This document shows, one piece after another, positions 1 to 6,291 of a stretch of DNA of 6,291 bases. Below the pieces are notes generated by a model. It made no database searches. It was not told the origin of the DNA and was given only the letters and a program-made list of their open reading frames with translations. Positions within the stretch are counted from its first letter, which is position 1. Every line of letters starts with the position of its first letter. The stretch is from NCBI GenBank assembly GCA_031286005.1, contig JAITVC010000066.1, positions 1 to 6,291 on the forward strand, in the 5' to 3' direction. Made by a program: the position numbers and the translations under genes. The DNA comes from Bacteroidales bacterium (GTDB lineage Bacteria; Bacteroidota; Bacteroidia; Bacteroidales; P3).

Positions 1-2
1 AA

Positions 3-2087
3 AAATCGTCTACCTCGGATGCCCGTTTAAAGAACGTGATGATCTACCCTACTATTCCGTTGACCGACCCATCGCTGACTGACCCTACCGAAACCGATCA
101 AGGTTTCAGCTTGTACAGCCCTACGGTTTCTGTTCGCGATAACGACCAAATTTCCAGCCGCAGTAAACTCAATCTGGGAGCAGCTTTAACCTATGAATTT
201 ATCGACAATTTCAAATTGAAATCCGAAGTGGGCATGGATATTGACAATGAAAACAGAGATCGTTTTTATGGCATGTCAACCGGCTACTCACAAAAAGATG
301 TTCCGGGTAATAATAACAAATTCAAACCAGCTTTGATTTATACCGGCAGAGATCGCAATACCATTCGCAATACCAATACATTGCAAATGAATTTCAAACA
401 ATGGATGCCAAAAGACCATACGTTGAGCGCCGTTTTGGGACAAGAAGTATTTATTACCACGAGTACCCAATATTCGACAGAAATTGGCGGTTTTGATCCG
501 AGTTTTGATTTGGATATGGCCCGCCGTTTGAGTTCGCAAGGTAAAGCCGGAGAGTATAATCCTGTTGTGAATAACCGCTTTGACCCCGATGATAAAATGG
601 TTTCTTTCTTTGGTCGTGCCAACTACGATTATCAAAGCAAATATTTGTTTAGCGCTACGTTCCGTGCGGATGGTTCGTCGAAGTTTTCGAGAGGCAACCG
701 TTGGGGCTACTTCCCTTCTGCTTCTGCCGCATGGCGTATGTCGAGTGAAAAATTCATGAAAGGTACCGAGAAGTGGCTCTACGACTTAAAACTTCGCGCA
801 AGTATCGGCTCGGTAGGTAACAACGGCATTCCCGGCGGACAGATGTCGCAAGACTTAACCTCTCGTCCAACCACTTGGGTTGGTGGCTACTCGTCGTATT
901 GGGGCCCTGCCGACCGCATGGCAAATCCTGATTTGACTTGGGAAACGACTATTACCCGCAACTTGGGGGTTGACTTCTCCATGTTGGAAGGACGTTTGAA
1001 CGGAACTATTGAAGTTTACCAAAACAATACGAAAGACTTGTTGTTAGAATTTGACGCCTCCGCAGCGGGCTATAAAACCCAATTTAGAAATGCCGGTGAA
1101 ACGCAAAACAAGGGTCTTGAAATCAGTGGAAATTATATCATCTTTGATAATAAAAACTTTGGCTTAACCTTTGGCGCCAATATTGGGTTCAATAAAAACG
1201 AAGTTAAGTCGCTGGGCGGTATGCGACAAATCATTGGTCAAACCGGCTGGGCTTCTACCGAAATTGCCGATGACTATATTGTGAACATTGGTCAACCTAT
1301 CGGCCAAATGGTAGGCTACAAGGTTATTGGCCGCTACGAAGTGGATGATTTCAATTATACCAATGGACAATGGGAATTGAAAGAAGGTGTTGTTGATGGC
1401 GAGAATGTTTTAGGAGACTTACGCCCCGGCATGATGAAATTGGAAGGCAAGCAAGTATGGAATGAAGAGGAAGGCAAGTACGAATTAATCGTTCAAGACA
1501 ATATTGCAGGAAAAGATGTCATCGGCAATGCCAATCCGTTGCACACAGGAGGTTTCTATATCAACGCACGGGCTTATGGGTTCGACCTCAGCACCAACTT
1601 CAACTGGAGCTATGGCAACGATATTTACAATGCCAACAAAATAGAATATACGCAAACCAGTAAGTACAAATTCCGTAATATGATCGACATTATGGAAATG
1701 GGCGAACGCTGGACGAATATCGACTATGCCACCGGCCAAATGATTGAAGATCCGGATGCGCTGGCTCAAGCCAATGCCAACACCACCATGTGGAGCCCCA
1801 AGATGCAAAAGCATGTGCTTACCGATTGGGCTGTGGAAGATGGATCTTTCTTACGTTTAAACACGCTGACCTTAGGTTATACGATTCCTCAAAACATAAC
1901 TCAACGGATAAAAATTCAAACTGTACGTTTTTATGCAACAGCCTACAATGTATGGTTGTGGACGAATTATAGCGGCTTTGATCCCGAAGTGGATACCCGC
2001 CGTAAAGTACCCTATACACACGGAGTGGATTGGGCAGCCTATCCTCGCAGTAGGCAGATTGTGTTTGGAGCAAATATAACATTTTAA
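3..2087 (+). CDS. SusC-family TonB-dependent outer-membrane transporter, 5'-truncated by the window edge
   Basis: This is the C-terminal ~695 residues of a SusC/RagA-type transporter, the barrel that imports glycan oligomers through the outer membrane using TonB energy. The frame is open from base 3, so the GTG/ATG near base 36 is internal and not the start. Family members usually run to about 1000 residues or more; the missing part should hold the signal peptide, the carboxypeptidase-regulatory-like domain, the TonB box and most of the plug. Hallmarks seen, in order: GRANYDY, then RADGSSKFSRGNRWGYFPS and ASAAWR (about 612-767), LKLRASIGSVGNN (786-824), NPDLTWE (924-944), NAGETQNKGLEI (1089-1124) and NYSGFDPEVDT close to the end. 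The last residue is phenylalanine (NITF), as is typical of outer-membrane barrels. It lies 16 bases upstream of the SusD-like gene, the standard SusCD order, and is almost certainly cotranscribed with it. The family call is very secure. The substrate cannot be read from this protein alone. Confidence 0.97.
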   Translation, partial: KSSTSDARLKNVMIYPTIPLTDPSLTDPTETDQGFSLYSPTVSVRDNDQISSRSKLNLGAALTYEFIDNFKLKSEVGMDIDNENRDRFYGMSTGYSQKDVPGNNNKFKPALIYTGRDRNTIRNTNTLQMNFKQWMPKDHTLSAVLGQEVFITTSTQYSTEIGGFDPSFDLDMARRLSSQGKAGEYNPVVNNRFDPDDKMVSFFGRANYDYQSKYLFSATFRADGSSKFSRGNRWGYFPSASAAWRMSSEKFMKGTEKWLYDLKLRASIGSVGNNGIPGGQMSQDLTSRPTTWVGGYSSYWGPADRMANPDLTWETTITRNLGVDFSMLEGRLNGTIEVYQNNTKDLLLEFDASAAGYKTQFRNAGETQNKGLEISGNYIIFDNKNFGLTFGANIGFNKNEVKSLGGMRQIIGQTGWASTEIADDYIVNIGQPIGQMVGYKVIGRYEVDDFNYTNGQWELKEGVVDGENVLGDLRPGMMKLEGKQVWNEEEGKYELIVQDNIAGKDVIGNANPLHTGGFYINARAYGFDLSTNFNWSYGNDIYNANKIEYTQTSKYKFRNMIDIMEMGERWTNIDYATGQMIEDPDALAQANANTTMWSPKMQKHVLTDWAVEDGSFLRLNTLTLGYTIPQNITQRIKIQTVRFYATAYNVWLWTNYSGFDPEVDTRRKVPYTHGVDWAAYPRSRQIVFGANITF

Positions 2088-2103
2088 TTAAAAATTAAGA
2101 GAT

Positions 2104-3984
2104 ATGAGACATTTTATAAAAATATCAATTCTTGTTGGTTTGGCTGTGTTAAGCGCCTCTTGCAACAAGTTTTTGGATGCGCCGACCAAATCATCTATGG
2201 ACGAATCGGTAATTTTTTCCACACCGGCCTACGCCAAAGATGCTATTGCTGGCGTGATCCAATCGTTTGGCGAAACAAACTCCTATCGAGGCCGCTATTA
2301 TACGCATTATGGCACCAATACGGATTGTGAAATTCAAAATCTAAGTTCCGAAACTAATGGAGATATTAATGAGAAGGAGACTTTGAGTAATTACAATACT
2401 TCGCCAACAAACGGTCAGATGAATACCGGAAACGACACGTATTCCAAAGCCTTTGAAGGTATCGAACGCGCCAACATAGCCATTCGTGGTTTACGAGCCT
2501 ACGCCGATTTGGGTAATTGGGAATTGGCTCAAATTTTAGGCGAGATGCTAACGCTTCGTGCTGTACTGTATGTGGATTTATTAAAAGGCTGGGGTAATGT
2601 TCCGGCACGGTTTAGCCCCGTAACTCCGGAAACGGCTACTTTGCCACGTTCTGACCGTGATGTGATTTTAAAACAATTGTTAATTGACTTGGATTCTGCT
2701 GCTAATTTAGTGGGCTGGCCCAACGAAAATACCTATACGCAAACCACCGAGCACATCAACAAGGCTTTTGTGAAGGGATTGCGTTCTAGAGTTGCTCTTA
2801 TGGCGGGCGGCTATTCAATGCACGTTGGCGAAAGAGAAATGCGATTGAGCAATGACCCCGATTTATCCGAAGAGAAGATGTATGCTATTGCCAAACAAGA
2901 ATGTTTGGATGTTATTAATAGCAACACGGCTCAATTGCAACCTACGGGCGCTTATTCGAGCAGTTTTGAGGCCTGGATTAGAGCCATGCACACCGAAGCC
3001 CACGTGACAGGTAATGAAATTCTTTGGGAGATACCGTTTAGCGTGGAGCGTGGACGTGTGATTTATACATGGGGGATTTTGCACGAAAAGGTTGACAAAT
3101 ATACCGGTCAAGCCAAGGGTGGCGGCATCAGACCTAATCCAATGTTGTTCTATCAATATCGTAAAGAAGACGTTCGTCGGGATTTAACCTGTATTCCTTA
3201 CATTTGGACGGCAGATCCGGCCGGAGCAGAAACGGTTCCGAAACAAAAACTCCGCACGCCTTATGAAATGTGCTTTGGCAAACATCGCTACGAATGGCTG
3301 AACCGCCGAGTTACCAACATAAACGATGATGGCTTGAACTTCCTCTATATGCGCTATGCCAACATTTTGTTGATGGCAGCCGAGGCTGTAAACTTTATAG
3401 ATGGCCCCGCAGCTGCTGCACCTTATTTGGAAGAGGTTAAAATGCGGGCCTACGAAGGCAACACGTCGTTTGTGGCCGGCGAAATGAATGCAGCGAAAGC
3501 AAGTAAAGAAGCATTCTTCAATGCCGTTGTAGACGAGCGAGCCAAAGAATTGGCCGGAGAGATGTATCGCAAAGAAGACCTAATCCGTTGGAATTTGCTT
3601 GATAAGAAATGGGAACTCAATAAGGAACAGCTTGAAAAGTGGCACAATAGAACTGCCGGATACTACATCATTCAAGGTCAGCCATTCAATGGCTACAGCC
3701 GAGAGGTATACTGGAAAGAGATTCCGGGAACCGAAGAAAGTATTGAAAAAAACAAAGGCATTACACTTGATATCAAAGGAATAGAATGGGGAGATTTGGC
3801 AGGGAAACCGGATGCGACTTACCAAACAGCTGTATGGCGCTTGCAAGAAGATGCTCCGGGACGCGACTTTTGGAACCGTTTGTGTGTCCGCCCAAGGCCA
3901 AGTCTTCAACCCTACTGGCCTATTTGGCAATATGCCATAGATGCCTCTGATGGCAAAATAGTAAATGATCCTGTATTTAATTAA
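2104..3984 (+). CDS. SusD/RagB-family glycan-binding surface lipoprotein
   Basis: This is a complete 626-residue SusD-like protein, the glycan-binding lid on the SusC barrel. The start is the ATG at 2104, chosen because it directly precedes a lipoprotein signal peptide: Arg/Lys near the N-terminus, a hydrophobic core, and LSASC with the lipidated Cys at residue 20. The mature N-terminus begins CNKFLDAPT, a common opening in this family. The TPR-like helical core is recognisable from LRAVLYVDLLKGWGNVP (about 151-167), YMRYANILLMAAEAVN (405-420) and ERAKELAGEMYRKEDLIRW (468-486), matching the family's RyAd..LLm.AEA and ER..El.gE..R..DLiRw patterns. The length is within the family range, towards the upper end. 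Residues ~530-600 are rich in Trp and Tyr and lead to a WPIWQYAID segment, the counterpart of the usual PIP-type C-terminal motif. The leader is A-rich with no clear Shine-Dalgarno. The downstream gene starts 9 bases after the stop, which supports a single operon. The family is certain; the ligand is inferred from neighbours. Confidence 0.97.
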   Translation: MRHFIKISILVGLAVLSASCNKFLDAPTKSSMDESVIFSTPAYAKDAIAGVIQSFGETNSYRGRYYTHYGTNTDCEIQNLSSETNGDINEKETLSNYNTSPTNGQMNTGNDTYSKAFEGIERANIAIRGLRAYADLGNWELAQILGEMLTLRAVLYVDLLKGWGNVPARFSPVTPETATLPRSDRDVILKQLLIDLDSAANLVGWPNENTYTQTTEHINKAFVKGLRSRVALMAGGYSMHVGEREMRLSNDPDLSEEKMYAIAKQECLDVINSNTAQLQPTGAYSSSFEAWIRAMHTEAHVTGNEILWEIPFSVERGRVIYTWGILHEKVDKYTGQAKGGGIRPNPMLFYQYRKEDVRRDLTCIPYIWTADPAGAETVPKQKLRTPYEMCFGKHRYEWLNRRVTNINDDGLNFLYMRYANILLMAAEAVNFIDGPAAAAPYLEEVKMRAYEGNTSFVAGEMNAAKASKEAFFNAVVDERAKELAGEMYRKEDLIRWNLLDKKWELNKEQLEKWHNRTAGYYIIQGQPFNGYSREVYWKEIPGTEESIEKNKGITLDIKGIEWGDLAGKPDATYQTAVWRLQEDAPGRDFWNRLCVRPRPSLQPYWPIWQYAIDASDGKIVNDPVFN

Positions 3985-3993
3985 ACTATAAAC

Positions 3994-5664
3994 ATGATGA
4001 AAACATTAAAAATATCCCTCCTTTTTCTCGTTTGTTTGGCCACTTTGTTGGCTTGTAAGAAACAACCTATGGAAGAAATATTTCTGGTTGATTACGAACG
4101 AGCCTTCTCGCCGGTAGAAGTTATCAATGCCGATATTAACTTTGATAAAACCAATCTGCGGTGGCGCTCTATCGACAAAGCCAACAAATACATCATCGAA
4201 GTGGCCGAAGACAGCCTTCCGTTTAACGAAGAAAAAATTATTAGCTCCGGAGAAGTTGAAGTTCTTTCGGATGATGCTGCAAACGGTGCATCCTTTTATT
4301 TGGACAGTCTTTTTGGCGAAAAGCGCTATACCGCTCGCGTTAAAGCGTTAGGTTTTCAAAATGGTCAGGAAGATTCCAAATGGACATACTTCACTTGGCA
4401 GACACCTCCCGAACAAATTTTTGCAGCCATTAAAAACATTTATGTTAAGGGAACGAGTTTAACGGCCTTCTACACTGTTCCTGACGGCGAGGTAACGCAT
4501 ATTGAAATCAATCCCGGTAATCAGATTATAGATGTTTCGGATGTAACAATTGGCGAAACACAAACTATTCAATTAGATAACTTGGAATCTAATACCGAGT
4601 ACACGATTTCTATTTGGAACAGCGCCGAAAACAGAAAGCGCGGAGAGTTGAAACCCGTAACCAAAAAATTAGCCAAAGATTTTGAAAATGTTGTTATTCT
4701 TGCACCGGGAGAAAGTTTGGCAACCGCTTGCAGCAATGCCGACAATATTGGCAAAACGATATATCTGCCGGATGGTTACACATTTAATGCAACGACCAAC
4801 CCCGGTATCATATTTGCAGGCACGATGACCGTGTATGGCGACCCTGATGCTGCAATCAAACCATCCATTACCTATCAAGCTACCGGATCACCAAGACTTT
4901 TTACATGGGTTAATGAATGTAAAATAGATGAACTCCGGTTGGAAAACCTTAGTATTAAACATACAGACAAGACGGTTGAAGCGTGTGTGTTTTTTAACGC
5001 TTCTGCAGCTGGTAATGACGATATTGATTCGCTAAATTCTATTGTTTTAGAAAACTGTGATGTGGCCAACTTTGGACGTAGTTTCTTGCGTTTGCAAGGC
5101 TCTGCAACAGACTATTGGAATGCCCCGATTGGCTTAGTATCGCTAAACAACTGCACTTTTACAGACTGCAGTACGGCCTCTTATGCTTTCTTTACTATGA
5201 ATGTGCTCAAAGAAGCGGTAACTAAAATAGAAATCTCCAACAGTACGTTTTACAATATTCAAAATCGGTTTTTAAATGCACAGCGCACAGCCGAGGCTGA
5301 AGCTGCAGAAGACCCCTGCAAATCGATAACTATCGAGAATAGCACATTTAATGCTTTCGGGGCTAAAAATTACTTCATTGATGCTGTTCGTAATGCTTCG
5401 TTAGCAATTACTTTGCGGAATCTAATTTTTGGACAATCCGGGGCTGATGCTTCCGGTTATCAATACGCAGAAGGCAGTTCTATTTCGACGCAAAACTGTT
5501 ACTTCACGACAGATTTCGTGAATATAAACGGCAAATTCCCCGATTTGATTGCTTATCCGAAAGCCTCGACCGATTTGTTTACGGATCCGTCAACGGGTAA
5601 TTTCCAAATCAAAGCAACCGACTTTGAGGGACGGAAAACGGCGGGCGATCCGCGTTGGAGATAA
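3994..5664 (+). CDS. Surface lipoprotein with two FN3-like domains and a DUF4957/DUF5123-type beta-helix; probable glycan-binding protein
   Basis: This is a complete 556-residue protein. An N-terminal signal peptide ends in TLLAC with the lipidated Cys at residue 21, followed by KKQ. Residues ~35-137 and ~140-227 look like two fibronectin-III-type beta-sandwiches; examples are NLRWRSIDKANKYIIEV with YTARVKAL in the first and LESNTEYTISIW in the second. From ~230 to ~510 is a parallel beta-helix with repeated short strands: LRLENLSI, IVLENCDV, VSLNNCTF, IEISNSTF, ITIENSTF, ITLRNLIF and SISTQNCYF. The C-terminus NFQIKATDF...GDPRWR matches my recollection of DUF5123 proteins. Such proteins commonly sit after SusCD in pectin-type PULs, in the SusE/SusF position. 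I infer surface glycan capture; I see no recognisable lyase or hydrolase catalytic motif. Two ATGs are adjacent (3994 and 3997); either gives the same mature lipoprotein. The gene is 9 bases from the SusD stop and ends 22 bases before a terminator hairpin, so it is the last gene of the operon. Domain names are from memory, without a profile search. Confidence 0.87.
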   Translation: MMKTLKISLLFLVCLATLLACKKQPMEEIFLVDYERAFSPVEVINADINFDKTNLRWRSIDKANKYIIEVAEDSLPFNEEKIISSGEVEVLSDDAANGASFYLDSLFGEKRYTARVKALGFQNGQEDSKWTYFTWQTPPEQIFAAIKNIYVKGTSLTAFYTVPDGEVTHIEINPGNQIIDVSDVTIGETQTIQLDNLESNTEYTISIWNSAENRKRGELKPVTKKLAKDFENVVILAPGESLATACSNADNIGKTIYLPDGYTFNATTNPGIIFAGTMTVYGDPDAAIKPSITYQATGSPRLFTWVNECKIDELRLENLSIKHTDKTVEACVFFNASAAGNDDIDSLNSIVLENCDVANFGRSFLRLQGSATDYWNAPIGLVSLNNCTFTDCSTASYAFFTMNVLKEAVTKIEISNSTFYNIQNRFLNAQRTAEAEAAEDPCKSITIENSTFNAFGAKNYFIDAVRNASLAITLRNLIFGQSGADASGYQYAEGSSISTQNCYFTTDFVNINGKFPDLIAYPKASTDLFTDPSTGNFQIKATDFEGRKTAGDPRWR

Positions 5665-5686
5665 AACTCGAAGTTATGTTCAATCG

Positions 5687-5719
5687 AAAAAAACGATGCC
5701 CAAAAGGCATCGTTTTTTT
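5687..5719 (+). terminator. Rho-independent terminator closing the SusCD operon
   Basis: The stem CGATGCC (5694-5700) pairs perfectly with GGCATCG (5706-5712) around a 5-base loop (CAAAA). The stem is flanked by seven A (5687-5693) and seven T (5713-5719). These can extend the stem by A-U pairs, and the T run serves as the U-tract. It begins 22 bases after the stop codon of the beta-helix lipoprotein gene. Because the A and T tracts are symmetric, it could also terminate transcription from the opposite strand. Confidence 0.93.
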
Positions 5720-5720
5720 C

Positions 5721-5751
5721 TTGTCCATATCAGAATTTATTCGTATCTTTG
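5721..5751 (+). promoter_or_regulatory. Putative Bacteroidota-type promoter of the lyase-like gene
   Basis: TATCTTTG at 5744-5751 matches the Bacteroidota -7 element TAnnTTTG exactly. A TTG at 5721-5723 lies 20 bases upstream, within the spacing known for the -33 element. Transcription would begin a few bases after 5751, leaving a short leader of roughly 15-20 bases before the ATG at 5775. The -33 TTG begins one base after the T-tract of the preceding terminator. This placement suggests that the lyase-like gene is transcribed separately from the SusCD operon. No operator for a regulator was recognised. The call rests on consensus match and position only. Confidence 0.75.
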
Positions 5752-5774
5752 CATGAATATCTTAACTCCCAAAT

Positions 5775-6291
5775 ATGATGAAACATTGCTATCTAATTTC
5801 ATGCTTATTGTTTGTTGCGATTGCCGTGATTTTTTCCACGACATCCTGTAAAAAGAAAACCAAGGAAACGGTTCCTAACCCACCCGAAATTGCATTTACG
5901 ACTACTCCCGGATTTGTGGTAGACCTCAGTGATACGACTATTGCTATTCGGCCTTATATTCAAGGCACGGTTGCCACGCAAGGCGAGTTGACTAATGTGA
6001 AAGTTTTCGCCTATTTGGGCGAGACTACCAGAGAAGAGATTTTGGATGTAACCACATTTCCTAATTCTAAATTGTTTGAAGTTAATATCCGCCCGAATTA
6101 TGCTTTCGGCATGACCAAGGTTAGAATTACGGCTGTGGATAAGAACAAACAAACAACTTATAAAGATTTACCCTTCACTGTGCTTGCCGACACAAATCCC
6201 CCTCCTCCCCAACCACCTCCACCGCCGGTAGAATATCGGTTGGCGTTTCCTTCGGCAGAAGGTTGTGGTTTGTACACATGGGGCGGACGTG
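5775..6291 (+). CDS. Probable secreted pectate-lyase-like lipoprotein, 3'-truncated by the window edge
   Basis: An open frame of 172 codons runs from the ATG at 5775 to the right edge with no stop. The start is chosen because it opens a signal peptide (MMKHCYLIS, a hydrophobic core, then STTSC) with the probable lipidated Cys at residue 25, followed by the basic stretch KKKTKE. Residues ~38-137 have alternating beta-strand character and look like an Ig-like sandwich. Residues 142-151 are a proline linker, nine Pro in ten residues. Immediately after it, LAFPSAEGCGLYTWGGR (156-172) resembles the FPgAeGfG..t.GGRGG opening of polysaccharide lyase family 1 pectate lyases and related beta-helix enzymes. 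This suggests an enzyme that cleaves pectic polymer by beta-elimination at the cell surface. The catalytic residues lie outside the window, so activity and exact family are unproven. The coding call is strong (signal peptide, promoter, open frame); the lyase call is moderate. The lipobox is slightly non-canonical, with Thr rather than Leu at -3. Confidence 0.8.
   Translation, partial: MMKHCYLISCLLFVAIAVIFSTTSCKKKTKETVPNPPEIAFTTTPGFVVDLSDTTIAIRPYIQGTVATQGELTNVKVFAYLGETTREEILDVTTFPNSKLFEVNIRPNYAFGMTKVRITAVDKNKQTTYKDLPFTVLADTNPPPPQPPPPPVEYRLAFPSAEGCGLYTWGGR

Noticed and set aside
36..41. GTG/ATG as the start of the SusC-like protein
   Set aside because: The same frame is open back to base 3 and the protein lacks the signal peptide, regulatory domain and plug, so this is an internal codon of a gene entering from the left.
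288..635. Antisense ORFs (115 and 94 codons) inside the SusC-like gene
   Set aside because: They lie opposite a clearly conserved transporter frame, show no recognisable domain or signal, and overlap each other in different frames.
3580..3930. Antisense 116-codon ORF inside the SusD-like gene
   Set aside because: It is the reverse complement of conserved SusD coding sequence, with no family resemblance and no promoter seen.
3994..5664. The beta-helix lipoprotein as an active pectate lyase
   Set aside because: It has beta-helix coils but no recognisable lyase opening motif or catalytic Arg/Lys signature, and it sits in the binding-protein position of the operon.
5549..5851. 100-codon + ORF spanning the end of the beta-helix gene, the terminator and the promoter
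   Set aside because: It runs out of frame through a real gene end, an intrinsic terminator and a promoter, and its sequence is not protein-like. The ATG at 5753 in this frame has no signal peptide and stops at 5851.
5805..6152. Antisense 115-codon ORF at the right end
   Set aside because: It lies opposite the signal peptide and Ig-like domain of the 5775 gene, which has a promoter, a lipobox and a conserved motif; the antisense frame has none of these.

Overview
The window is a piece of a polysaccharide utilization locus (PUL) from a member of the Bacteroidota, with all four genes on the + strand. The phylum call rests on three things. The first is an adjacent SusC-type TonB-dependent transporter and SusD-type lipoprotein pair. 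The second is three lipoprotein signal peptides with A-rich, Shine-Dalgarno-poor leaders. The third is a Bacteroidota-type promoter (TTG, 20 bases, TAnnTTTG) in the one real intergenic gap. The sequence does not support a call below phylum.

Layout: 3-2087 is the C-terminal ~695 residues of a SusC-family outer-membrane transporter, whose N-terminus lies left of the window. A 16-base gap leads to a complete SusD/RagB-like lipoprotein (2104-3984). After 9 bases comes a complete surface-type lipoprotein (3994-5664) with two fibronectin-III-like domains and a right-handed beta-helix of the DUF4957/DUF5123 kind, in the SusE/SusF position. A strong rho-independent terminator (5687-5719) closes this operon. 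It is followed at once by a promoter (5721-5751) and a fourth gene (5775 to the right edge). That gene encodes a lipoprotein with an Ig-like N-terminal domain, a proline-rich linker and the first residues of what looks like a pectate-lyase-type catalytic domain. It has no stop codon inside the window, so a search for complete ORFs misses it.

How the parts should work together (inference from family knowledge): the beta-helix lipoprotein and the SusD protein capture glycan at the cell surface. The fourth gene product would cleave it, and the SusCD complex would import the oligosaccharides with TonB energy. The likely substrate is pectin or a homogalacturonan-type polymer. This rests on the truncated lyase motif and on the usual company of DUF4957/DUF5123 proteins, so it is moderately, not firmly, supported.

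The only noncoding stretch longer than 16 bases is 5665-5774, which the terminator and promoter explain. I saw no tRNA, rRNA, CRISPR array, insertion sequence, phage gene or long repeat. This is mostly a conventional PUL. The points of interest are the edge-truncated enzyme, the terminator/promoter junction and the asparagine ladder in the beta-helix protein.
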